The notes under the pieces were generated by a model. The model ran no database searches, was not told the origin of the DNA, and was given only the letters and a program-made list of their open reading frames with translations. A stretch of DNA of 64,000 nt, taken from NCBI GenBank assembly GCA_002749535.1, contig MZZL01000409.1:2558160-2622159 (forward strand). Reading direction: 5' to 3'. Below, piece after piece: positions 24,512 to 34,892 of the stretch. Source of the DNA: Apophysomyces variabilis. Taxonomy: Eukaryota > Mucoromycota > Mucoromycetes > Mucorales > Mucoraceae. The first letter of the stretch is position 1. Every line of letters starts with the position of its first letter. Both the position numbers and the translations under genes were made by a program.

Positions 24512-24692
24512 TTGAATAAAATAGTAAGTTGAAGCCAAGAATAAAATTGGATAAAAAGAAAGATTAAATCAGAAATAAGGTTGGATAAAAAAATAAAATT
24601 CAAATGAAATAAGGTTGAATGGAGATACAGTTGGATAGAGGTAAAAGTGTTGAGTAATAATAGAGTTGGATCAGAATAGAGTTGGAAGATAA
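24512..24692 (+). repeat. Decayed short-motif repeat (GTTGRAT)
   Basis: About eight copies of GTTGGAT/GTTGAAT spaced irregularly by 13-40 bases within very A-rich sequence (consensus resembles rGTTGGATaaAA). It looks like a degenerate minisatellite rather than a functional array; spacing is too irregular for CRISPR or telomere repeats. Confidence 0.5.
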
Positions 24693-25162
24693 GCTAAGGA
24701 TGTATAGTGATGAAGATCGGAAAGGACGTGTATGTAGCAAAGAAATTGTGGTGTACATTGCCGAAAAGTCCCTTTAACCTGTGGATAAGTCATTTTCTAA
24801 GAAAACACTTGTACCATCCTTCTCTTATCAGCTTTGCAGCTTTTCCAACTTTTATTCCCGTATGAAATATGAAATAATAATAAAAAGAAAATAAGAAACA
24901 GAAAAATAAAAAAGGGAGAGGGGGTAAACATAATAATTTTTTTGTTTTCAGGTCATCACATCGCTTTTCAATATCTTTAGTGTCACTTTAAATATCTTTC
25001 TACAAGAATACCTAACCAAGATATATAAATTGTTCTCAGATAAGTTTTGTTTTTGGTTCGTTAAGAGCTATTGCGTAAATATCGTTTATTGAGAAGTTTT
25101 TAAGGTAACGTCTGAACAGTTTACAATGATCAATTAGCTATTCACCATGACTTTTTATTGCA

Positions 25163-26227
25163 TTAAGCACCAATGTACAAAGAGCTCACACACTGCATTA
25201 TAAACTGTAAAATTCGGTAATGCACCCGACTAAGTATTCCCGGGTATTTGCAAGATTTGACGAACATTGCAAACTCTTCATATGTTAAGTGTTTGATATT
25301 CTCATGCACATGTTCCAGGAGCAGTGGTATATCGTCACCAATTACAGCATCAACACCCCATGCCACGCATGTCTCCATTTGCTCAACCTTGTTAATGGTC
25401 CAACAAAATACTCGTTTTTGAAGAGCATGCGCTTCCTTTATGTATGCTTGTCCCTCGCTAGAGGCTAGGATGGCAAAATGCAGGCTGACAGCATCGCAAC
25501 TGTATAGGTAATTTGTACGGGCAGCTTCCAAAGAAAGACCAATGAAGCAGAATCGGAATCCTTCAAATAGCTCTTTGGATCGAGCTAAAAATGTTGAATC
25601 CCAGATGCCAATAATCAACCTTTTCTTGAGAGTAGGTATGTGTGGCTGAATAGACTTGAGCTGAAACAGTTCATGAAGTGTATCAAGAATTTTAAGCGGG
25701 TTATCAAACTATATTTGGTTTTATTAAGCAAAGGCGTTTATTCATCATTGTACTTACTTTGATGTCAACAACCATGTACATGTTATCATCCACCTCGTTA
25801 CTAATCAGCAACTCCAGCACTTCTAAGAAACGAGGAACTGGTTGCTGTCCTTTCTTAGTGACGAGATTCTCAATGTCACCATGCCAGTTGTGGTCTTTGA
25901 TAGGGCCAGAACCAGTCGTCGTTCGGTCCAAGGTCAAATCATGCATCATGATAACCTCTCCATCCTTAGTCAGACGAATATCTAGGCGTCTCTGTAAAGA
26001 CCACATGAGGTTCTCAGACATTAAAAGTACCTCCTTCCAAGCCAGTTGTCCCTGCTTCTACAGCTTTTCTATAGGCTTGCATGGTATTTTCCGGATACCT
26101 GGCCGAAAAGCCACGATGAGCAACAACATCCGGGACACTCACTGCAGATGGATTCCTAGAATGAGTACAACTGATCTAACCAACTCATCATCATACCTTT
26201 GCCCACCGGGCTGTTGCTAATTGTCAT
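25163..26227 (-). CDS. Glycerophosphodiester phosphodiesterase, Pgc1-like
   Basis: Four exons, 26197-26227, 26031-26141, 25758-25981 and 25163-25708, encode 303 residues. All introns (49-55 nt) keep frame. The GDPD fold is clear: [16 protein letters not shown] near the N-terminus, then [12 protein letters not shown] and [15 protein letters not shown], giving the catalytic His, Glu/Asp and His of the family. Towards the end come VFCWTINK and GVDAVIGDD. The C-terminus is hydrophobic or amphipathic ([19 protein letters not shown]), as in yeast Pgc1, a phosphatidylglycerol-specific phospholipase C held to membranes by its tail. The GLEGDIRLTKD signature favours the fungal Pgc1 group over cytosolic glycerophosphodiesterases. 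The exact lipid substrate is inference. A 3 x 15-bp tandem repeat lies just upstream of the start. Confidence 0.88.
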
Positions 26228-27704
26228 GGAAAAGAAACGGAAGAAAAACCCTGAGCGATAATTTTTTTAGCGATGATTTTTTTAGCGCTATTTTTTATAC
26301 AGAGTGGCCCGAGTCATTTTTCCCTTGTCTTGCCCACCAGCCATAAACATTATGTGTAGCACGAAGTCTCATAGATACCATATATTGGTAAGCACAGCAA
26401 CGCTTTTTATGCAATAGACGGAATTTGTAGTATTAAAAGGTATCCTTGCTGTGTCTGTAAACCGGGAGTTGATAGATGAAATAAAATCAGAGCTCAGCGT
26501 TTTCTGTTTTCTGCAAAGATCAGTCGGACTGACAAAAATGTCCGTTCCAGAACATGCATATGCTCTTGAAGGTTTGGCATCGTTTGTTCTCGTTCGATAT
26601 ATGTTCAAAACAATAATATCTATTCCTTTTCATGATGCGTCGATATAGAACGCTTCATTTAATCGACTGACCTGATTGCAAAATCACAAGAAGTAGAGAG
26701 GACATAGCGTGGAAAATTCGGAGACTTTACACAGAATAGAAAACATCCGTAGTATTTGTTCACATGCCAACAGTTTCCAAATAACCAGTTGCCTGGTACA
26801 GATAGTCAGAACTATACAGTATTTCCCCAAAAATAATTTCGCAACGTACGAAAATCAAGAACGAAGAGGAGAATCTCCCCGAGCTCCTTTAAGGCGATCT
26901 GAGAGGCTACAAGCAAAGGGGCAGAAAAGGATCCACGAGTCAAGTGGATAGGGCTTTTACGCGCGGTATTTAGTAGGTGTCGTTGAATGAGTGTCATTCT
27001 TCTTCTATTACTCACCAACTGAAATTTATATGCATTTTGCATTCGCTTGGCAGGGTTATGGATATGGCGTCATCAGTTTTCTGACAACTATGTAAAATTG
27101 GTCAACCTAAACTCTTATAACACGGCAATTAATCTAATTTGTTTAGCGTCAAGCTCAGTTTCCAGAATACACGCAGTGAATTTTTTTAGATGCGACTTTA
27201 TTTTTGAAGATAAAGTACGAACCATTGTATTTTGGTGCAGCTCCATCATCTTAAATATATGGACACGGAGGAAATTTATACCTATTTCGCACCTCTATAT
27301 TCTCTCCTGTAACCGAGGCATCACTGATGCATTTGTTCCTGTTTTACCGACTGTTTCGGGTGTTTCATAGACATGACGTTTTCCTTATCAGTGGGACAGA
27401 ATATATTTTGTCAGCGAGGGATAATCAGTGCAGTAGACACGGCAAGAATCGCTAAAGTTATGGATAGAAGTCCAACTAACTCTCAAATAATCGAGTGAAT
27501 AAACATTAAGCTTGTATAGCCAGACATAGAATATTAATGATGCATTGAGCAAATTGGTGTTCTGGTACTCGAACCAAAACGGGGCGAGTATTTCTCTTGA
27601 AAAGAACAAATCCACTGATAACGGATTGCTTCGATGTCGTGAAACACAGCTATTTGTTGTCTAGAAGATCGTTGCATAAACCGACCAAATTTTCTGCTCC
27701 AACG
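26228..27704. other. Intergenic, mostly unassigned
   Basis: Upstream region of the phosphodiesterase gene and of the small gene at 27705. It carries the 15-bp tandem repeat at 26254-26298. The frame at 26709-26951 ends in an Arg/Ser/Lys-rich stretch (PLRRSERLQAKGQKR) but has no supporting neighbour exon, so I do not call it. Confidence 0.45.
26254..26298 (-). repeat. 3 x 15-bp tandem repeat in promoter/5' UTR
   Basis: On the + strand three units read AGCGATAATTTTTTT, AGCGATGATTTTTTT and AGCGCTATTTTTTAT. They begin 27 bases upstream of the phosphodiesterase start codon, so on the coding strand they are A-tracts separated by (A)TCGCT. This could be a binding-site cluster or simple slippage. 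Confidence 0.7.
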
Positions 27705-28138
27705 ATGGATTTGCGGGACTTTCTGCGCGAAACTGCCGTAAGCACAGCAAAGATATTCAAAAGCCAATCTTAAACAAGAAGCAGCTTGTAGTTACAGAAT
27801 CTGTTGTTTATGCAGGCTATCTCTCGTCGAAACCAGACAGACTCGTAAAAAGGTAGGGATAAAGAATTTTATTCCTTTTTTTTAATTTCTATTGACCAAT
27901 GTAGAATATTAGCATGTTTCTTTGTTTCTGGGAAATGAAGAGAATTAAAGAAAAAAGAAAGAAAACTATAATGCGTCAAATGGAAAGCGAAGAAATGGCT
28001 CTACAACAAAAGAAAAAGGAGAGGCACTATACATGGTTTTATCGGTGCTTGTTCCCCGATGAACCAAATTCGTCAAAAGAATACGAAGAGGAATGGTTAC
28101 TCAATGTCTTGAAGGATATTTTGCTGTTTTATGAATGA
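27705..28138 (+). CDS. Unrecognised 100-residue protein, convergent with Ca2+-ATPase gene
   Basis: I assemble three exons: 27705-27737, 27779-27852 and 27943-28138, with GT-AG introns of 41 and 90 nt and matching phases. The protein reads MDLRDFLRETAKQLVVTESV, then VYAGYLSSKPDRLVK, a charged helical segment (RIKEKRKKTIMRQMESEEM), WFYRCLFPDEP and a terminal helix rich in Leu and acidic residues. An alternative acceptor at 27911-27912 adds ten residues in frame. I do not recognise the family. The length, absence of a signal peptide and Lys/Glu-rich helix suggest a small soluble or assembly-factor-like protein. Its stop codon lies 10 bases inside the 3' end of the oppositely oriented Ca2+-ATPase CDS. 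Confidence 0.5.
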
Positions 28139-31100
28139 ACAGTGTCAGTCATTTCGTCCTCGTGTTCATTGTTCGAAGAAACCCATACGGTCGATGGCGC
28201 TGTTGCCACTAAACTTGGAAGCATAACAGATGCAGCTAGAGCTCCATGCGATTGCCTCTTGGTAATAGTTATCCGGGGTTGGGCAGACTGCTCAAGGGAT
28301 TGCATATCTTTTTGAAGGTGGCTGAAAGCTTGACTCCACGGCATACGCTCGTTCCCAGCCATATATATCGAAGGCACGAGATGACGGCCGCCCAAGTATC
28401 GTTCACGCACGGCCGGATCACGGAACAAAAATCCAAATATATCATCAGGAATTAAGCGTACAATCACACCAATCGGAAGAGACAGCAAGCCTACTACAAT
28501 GGCAATAGCCCAATGGGGGCCATCAATTCTGGTGACCTGAAACGCCGCTCCACAGAGATTGACAATTAATGCTTGCCCGGCCACACAGACGACAAAGATG
28601 ATTAAGAAGAATTTGTTAGCAAAGACGTTAGTGAACACATTCAGACTGCTGTCAATGCGCCGGCAACTAAAGAAAAAAAAAGGAGTGAGCTTCTATCCAA
28701 CCATATCAAGCAAACTTACTTGACTTCGTTGAAAATCTGGCAGAATACAAAGGTATTGAATACCACGGTTTGCAGAACCACACTCTCTGTAGGATATTCA
28801 AGAACATCACTATACAGCAATACTAGAGTAACAGTAATCTGAAAAATGGCTTGTCCAATGATCATCTTCCACATTTTGAAAGTAATTAACGGAGCTGAAC
28901 GTGGTTCTGGTGCTCGCTGCAGTAGTTCTTCGGTTGGTGGATCTGTGGCTAGTGCAAGTGCTGCAAAAGTATCCATAATCAAGTTGACCCACAATAGCTG
29001 AACGGCTGTTAATACTGATTTCTGATTCTCGCTCGCAACTGCCGATATGAAAGTTAAGACGACGGCTGTGATATTGACAGTCAATTGAAATTGCAAGAAC
29101 TTCTTGACAGAATCGTTGACACAGCGTCCCCACATAATAGCTTTGACAATGCTTGAGAAGTTGTCATCCATAAGGATGATACTTGATGCTTCCTTGGCAA
29201 CCTCCGTCCCAGCTATGCCCATGGAGAAACCCACATCGGCCATTTTCAAAGCAGGTCCGTCATTGGTACCATCACCTGTTACGGCTACGATATCTCCGAG
29301 ATCGCGCAGACGGCTAACCAGTATTCGCTTATCCTCAGGACTGGATCTGGCCAACACCTGAAGACGAGGTAAAATAGCATCGATTTCGGAAGTAGGCAAG
29401 TTGCGGAACGTTGGACCTTCCATAACAATACCACCTGTTGTATAAATCCCACACTGTTTGGCAATACTCTTGGCGGTCACCAGGTTGTCGCCTGTGACCA
29501 TTCGAACAAATACACCAGCTTGCTGACATGCCTTGACAGCTTCCTTTACCCCAGGACGCAATGGGTCTTCGATTCCTACGACGCCAAGAAGAGTCAAACC
29601 GTTGTCATGGACAAGTTCTTCGTAGGGTACTTCAACTTCATCGCCCACCATGGTAGCCGAAGCCGTGGGCGGCCATGTCTCAAAGTCACGGTATCCAATA
29701 CCAATTGTACGTAAGCTACGTGATGCATAATTCTGAATAATTTTCTCAATTCTGATTCTGTCTTCCTGAGTGAGTGTGCGTCTTTTGATGTCATAAGGAT
29801 GACTGGCGGATTTGTAAGCATCGCTTCCGACGCTGACCACAGTGGAACATCGCTCAAGCAGAGTTTCTGAAGCGCCTTTTACGTGGACGCGGTAGATAAA
29901 ACGGCCTGTTTCCGTAGGATGCTCGATACGTATGATTGTTGCCATGGCTTTGCGTTCAGAACTGAAAGGGAAAACCTGCTCTATAGGCCAACGATTGCGA
30001 AGTGCTTCATAATTTTCGGAACCGATATCACGCGAGAACGCGAGCAATGCCGTCTCTGTCTTGTTTCCTACAAAGCAGATTTCTCCTTGTTCGTCTTTTC
30101 CTTCAAAAGCCGTTGAATTCACTGCAATAGATTGATTAAGCATGTTGAGCAACTGTTTGGGTGCTTTCTCTGCAACAGCTGTAATTGCTACTAAGTCGTT
30201 ACGTGAGGGTGGCATCTCCTTTACAAACCGAAAAGAAGAACCAAGGGTGCCAGCCACGACAGTCATCTTGTTTTGCGTAAGAGTACCGGTTTTGTCAGAG
30301 CATACCGTGGTAGCATTTCCCATGGTTTCACAGGCGGCCAAGACACGAACAAGGTTATTGTCTTTGAGCATGCGCTGAGTTGCATATGCCAAGGCCAATG
30401 TGACAGCCAATGGCAAACCTTCAGGCACAGCAACAACCACGATGGTGACTACCACAATTAGGATCTTCATGATATCCAAAACAATGCTTGTAGGCTGATC
30501 TGGCACGTGATCCTTCCAGCCGACGAAATATCGAATGAGCAGTACAATCAGCATTAGCAAACCAGCGGCAGAGCCAAGTTTAGCAATCATATCGGCAAGA
30601 CCATTGAGTTTTTCTTGCAATGGTGTGCTTTCGGGTTCGGATCGGAGACCCATCATGGTGCGACCATAGTACGAATTAATGCCGACGCCGGTTACCAAAT
30701 AAGTACACACGCCTTCTAGTACTTTGGAGCCTGAAATGATAAACGGGTCTGGTAAGGATTTGTTTGCGGTAGGTTTTTCAACGGAAGAGGAAGGAATAGT
30801 ATCGGTGTTTTGTGCCAAGCGATAGCATGCTTCCCAAGGCTGTTTACGTACAGCGTCCGATTCCCCAGTGGCTGCGGACTCGTCGCATTTGAGATTGTGC
30901 CCTTCGATAAATATGCCGTCGGCAGCGACAATGTCACCCGGTTCCAGATGCAAGATATCTCCCACCTGAATGTCGTGAACTGAGACCAGCGAAGTGATAC
31001 CTTCTCTTGTAGCCTAAAAAGGCAAAATTCAGGGTGAGTAATTGCAACCGCAAAAGTGCCAATTTTCAACTTTTTGTTACCTTGACGATTCTATCTTCTT

Positions 31101-31990
31101 TTTTGGCATTGAGTTTACGGAACTGTTTTTCTTTTTGGTAATCATTGATACTTCCAACAAGAACGACCAAGAGAATGGCTACGATAATGGCAACGCCTTC
31201 CACCCATTTGACTCCTGGTATCCGGTTTCCTTCGGTATCATATTCTGGTACAGCAATATCTTCATAAAGGCCGACGCCTAGTGACACAACTGCAGCTATA
31301 GCCAAGAGAATCTAATGCATCTCGTAAGAATTACTTATCCCTATCATATGTTATCCTATCGCATACTAGAGTTTTGTCCTGGAAGGCAATCCACATCAAC
31401 TGGAAAATGCTTTTCGATTTTAGTTCCGGCAGTACGTTCGCACCAAAGACATTGGTACGTTGAGGAAAGGCATCAGTGACCTCATGCGATGATTGAACAG
31501 TGTTGGTGCGGCGTACCATCAAGTCACCCGTTGTCGGAGTAGCGGCTATCGGTTTTGTGAAGCGGGCATCCTCTGCCAAGATCTCATTGAGTGTGATAGG
31601 CGTATGATGCTTTGCATTAGGGACAAGACCCGTTCGTAGATTGACTTGTAACCCACGAGCAATTCCTTCCAAGCCGCCGTAGGTATGAAGAAGTCGTAGA
31701 TTCTTCGGATCCATCAATGCCGATAATTGTGTAGGTACAAACGCAAAGGGATTGGATGGATCACTATGTGGGACAAGATCGTCTTGCACATCAATCCTGG
31801 TCTCACTGATGTTACGTAATTTTTCCGGAAAGTTGGAACTCATAGGTGTCATACTAGGTGAGTTAAAGATGGTTGGACTTTCGCTGACATTAGTGACAGA
31901 AGCATGTGTGTCGACATTCAGGATGACTGGCGATTCGACATGGCGGAATGATCTGTTACCCGGCAACCTAGAATCGTCTTGGGACGCCAT
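28129..31990 (-). CDS. PMC1: P-type Ca2+-ATPase, PMCA/PMC1 type (P2B)
   Basis: Four exons, 31367-31990, 31081-31311, 28720-31013 and 28129-28666, encode 1,228 residues; introns are 53-67 nt. The N-terminal cytosolic part is about 200 residues and Ser/Pro-rich. Membrane segments 1-2 lie in exon 2. The actuator loop has CDESAATGES, segment 4 has VVAVPEGLPLAV with the Ca2+-binding Glu, and the phosphorylation motif is CSDKTGTLTQNKM. The nucleotide and hinge regions show KGASE, MVTGDN and VTGDGTNDGPALK. The late segments include FNEVNCRRID, a signature of plasma-membrane/vacuolar-type Ca2+ pumps; its Asn codon spans the last intron. Family knowledge says it expels Ca2+ from the cytosol into the vacuole or out of the cell. 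No obvious calmodulin-binding helix is visible in the short C-terminal tail, as in yeast Pmc1. Confidence 0.94.
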
Positions 31991-33032
31991 TATATTAGAA
32001 AGAAGAATAATTAAAAGAGGGCAAAAGGCATTAAAAAATATTTCTCCCTTTTCTTTTTCGTATCTTAAATAAGAAGGGTTTATTCAAGCTGGGCTCGTGC
32101 AACTGACTGAAGTGATTTGGGGGGATGCTGAGAGAGGATAGCACAAGGGCGATCGCAGGGCTTCTTTCTTTTGGGGGGAGGGGATCTGAGGAGCTAAGGT
32201 AATATCATAACAGAGATGCGTTTGAAGGAGCAAATCCCCCAAAAGATAAAACAAGAAAAAGACCGCGTAAAAGAAGTTTCTGTGCAGCTGTTCAGTTCCT
32301 GAACCCAAGACGGACATCTCCCCGCAACTGACTTTCGTTTCGCTGACAACCAAATTGCCATCCCGACATTGAAGATATGCCACTACTTCTTCTTATGCCA
32401 GCATAGAAAGAAAACAAAATCTATCAAGTAGAAGGGGGTTTTGTTGAGAATTCTTAACCTAAAAAGAAGACAAAGAGATATAACTGCATATTATGCCAAA
32501 TAGTGCATCCAATGTATGCAAGCAGTTCATCTGATCATTCCACTGCCTAATTCCACGCTCCTCAGTTTTGCGATGTTGTTATTATTTTCCTCTTTATCGG
32601 GAAAAAAAAGAAGGCAGGATATAAATCTATCTTTCTCGGGGCATTTTAATACTAAATGTCATCACCCATTGTCGTGTGGTAATATCTCGTTTGTGGCGGC
32701 TCTAAAAGAAATTGTCTTGTTCGGATTGTTGGGGGTTGTAAGACAGACGTTCTATGTGGTAGCGTATATGCACACCGTCGATGTATCGCATACTCCTTGA
32801 GATCACTTGTCGTCGAAAAGGAATTTTCTTCTGTCGATCAGCGTCTCAACCATATTCAGATAACTGAACGTATTCTTTCATTTTTTAGCCCAATGTTATT
32901 CTACTGTACCAATTTAGTCTGATATCGACAAAAATGGCAATCTTACTAGGATGAAATACAGCATTCCAACTCTCGTTTCCCATTTGTTTCGCCCTTCTTT
33001 TTTACTTTTTCTTCTCTTCTCCGCCACTTATA
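31991..33032. other. Divergent promoter region, Ca2+-ATPase / myosin light chain
   Basis: About 1 kb between two divergently transcribed genes. It has A- and T-rich runs and a G-run near 32171-32190 but no protein-like frame. Confidence 0.5.
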
Positions 33033-33702
33033 ATGATGCATGTAAGCCATTTTTTGATAAAATAACACATAATTGATTGATGGATTGATATATTCCATGT
33101 TCATAAGATAACACGACGAAGCAAGCAGCGGTCTGCACGCCAAAACTCAAATGTATTTGCCATGTTTGACAAACAGCAAATTATGGAATTCAAGGAGGCA
33201 TTTAATATAATGGATACAAATGAAGATGGCTTTGTCGATGCTAAAGACCTCGAGGAAACGTTCCAACGTCTCGGTACAGTATATATCAACATGAAAAAAC
33301 TTCGACAAAGTGGATTGACGTTTCCACTTAGGTCACACGGACGCAGCCAATCAGATTGAAAGAATGATCAATGAAGCGCCAGGACCAATCAATTTCACCG
33401 TCTTCTTGACACTGATGGCTGAAAAGCTGACAGGGACTGATCCTGAGAATATTATCATTAACGCATTCGCTGCTTTTGACGAAGATAACAAAGGAATCAT
33501 CAAAGCAGATGACCTAAGGGAATACATGACCACGATGGGCGACCGCTTCACCGATGACGAAGTAAATATATCTTGTTCTTATTTTACTATCTTTACTCAA
33601 CACATAGCCTAGGTCGATATTATGTTCAAAGGTTCTATGGTGGATGAGAAAGGAAATTTTCATTACAAAGACTTTGTTCGGGTACTTAAACATGGAGAAT
33701 GA
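33033..33702 (+). CDS. Myosin regulatory light chain (EF-hand)
   Basis: The well-supported exons are 33108-33273, 33332-33561 and 33613-33702, with phases that match. The first 9-nt exon (33033-33041, encoding MMH) is my best guess, giving 164 residues. The protein runs [18 protein letters not shown], then [22 protein letters not shown] (a full EF-hand loop [12 protein letters not shown]), [51 protein letters not shown] and [17 protein letters not shown]. These are diagnostic of the regulatory, not essential, light chain that binds the myosin II neck and controls actomyosin rings (Rlc1 in fission yeast). The serine before NVFAMF corresponds to the kinase-regulated site of animal light chains. 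If the start exon is wrong, initiation would be upstream or at the ATG at 33162. Confidence 0.88.
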
Positions 33703-34892
33703 CGTGTTTTCCCTCTCTTAGGCGTGTGTATGTGTTTATGTGTTTTTCTGCGTGTACCCTATATCCTACTCTCTGCATTTTCCCGGGATCTCGCATTTCC
33801 ATCCACTACAATACAGACTGCAGGTAGTTCGTTGATCATCAGCAACGAGAACCTAAAGGATTTCCCAATTTAAATCTAAAAGGCAAAGTGATTTGACATA
33901 GTTAGATTTAAAAAGACGATCTGCTCTGCATGTTACAAAATTTCCCGGTGGCAATTTTCTTTTTTGTATCGGGCACTCGGCAAACATCCCCGAGAAGGCC
34001 CCCTTTAAGTCCCATAGCAGTGTGATCACGCTTTCTATTGTCAGGATGAATATCTGTCGATGACCTGTTGTCCATACCAGACATCATGCTGTCTTTGGTA
34101 TGCGCCTCTGTAGGACGATAAGCTCCTCCCTTATGGTGACAATAGCAACCACGAATCCGGATCTGCTTAGCACCAAGCAAGTCCCCCCTCGTTTTGCTCT
34201 CCTTCTCTTTCGTCTCTGTCTATTTTGGCGAAGAAATGGGGTTGTGCATATGACCTTGATCTTTTTCTCGTCCTCGGTTTCAACAACACGAAAGAATTAC
34301 ACCCTTACGGCTGATAAGCGAAATTGGATAACGCCACTACGATTTCACTTAAAACACTGAATAGCTAAGGGAACAAATCCATAAAAGATAGCGCAATGGT
34401 ACAGCGATAATCACATGAAATAACATCTAAACACAGGAGTGTTACTATAGTATGTTTAATTTCTTCCTATTGATATAGAAAACTTGTGTTTGCTTACATT
34501 GCAGGATCTGGCTGGAACTAATTTTACTAATTTTATGGGGTAATTGCATTTCCTTCAGAGCCAGAAGAGTAGTGTCATAGGCCTTCTAAGCTGCATGCGA
34601 TGTCAATTTCAACGTATTTCTTTCCTAATAAAGGTGCATATACCCTTCGATTCAAGGAGAAAGCATGAATGTGGTGTTGGATTAAGCAAAACAATACACA
34701 AACAAAGCCAAAAAAATGTTGGCACAAATGTAGAACAACAAAGATCGACGTATGGGCTTAGACCACATCCATTACAATAACAATGCCATGTTTCGCTAGA
34801 CAGCCGGATCTAACTTTATGCTATACAGGCAAAACAATGATATACGTCATTTCAGTAAAGCGAGGACCGCCCTTCTTCACACAAACATTAAG
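33703..34892. other. Intergenic with one unassigned open stretch
   Basis: Between two 3' ends (myosin light chain and NUP133). A minus-strand frame at about 33908-34200 stays open for some 90 codons with balanced composition and pairs of Cys and His, but it lacks an ATG and a convincing upstream exon, so I do not call it a gene. Confidence 0.4.

Larger units (their letters stand above)
21153..25162. other. Repeat-rich gene desert
   Basis: 4 kb without a recognisable gene. It contains diverged interspersed repeats (22474-23876), long pyrimidine tracts (22230-22460 and 23380-23680), and a decayed GTTGGAT-type repeat (24512-24692). Open frames here follow the pyrimidine tracts and look spurious. 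It is probably the remains of old mobile elements. Confidence 0.5.

Noticed and set aside
24512..24692. Motif cluster as telomere or CRISPR repeat
   Set aside because: Spacing is irregular and the motif varies; it is neither a telomere unit nor a fixed-length repeat-spacer array.
26709..26951. Plus-strand frame ending in an Arg/Ser/Lys-rich stretch
   Set aside because: No exon context or conserved motif beyond low-complexity basic residues.
33908..34180. Minus-strand open stretch as a gene
   Set aside because: The frame starts without an ATG (TTG) and no upstream exon with matching phase was found, despite good composition.
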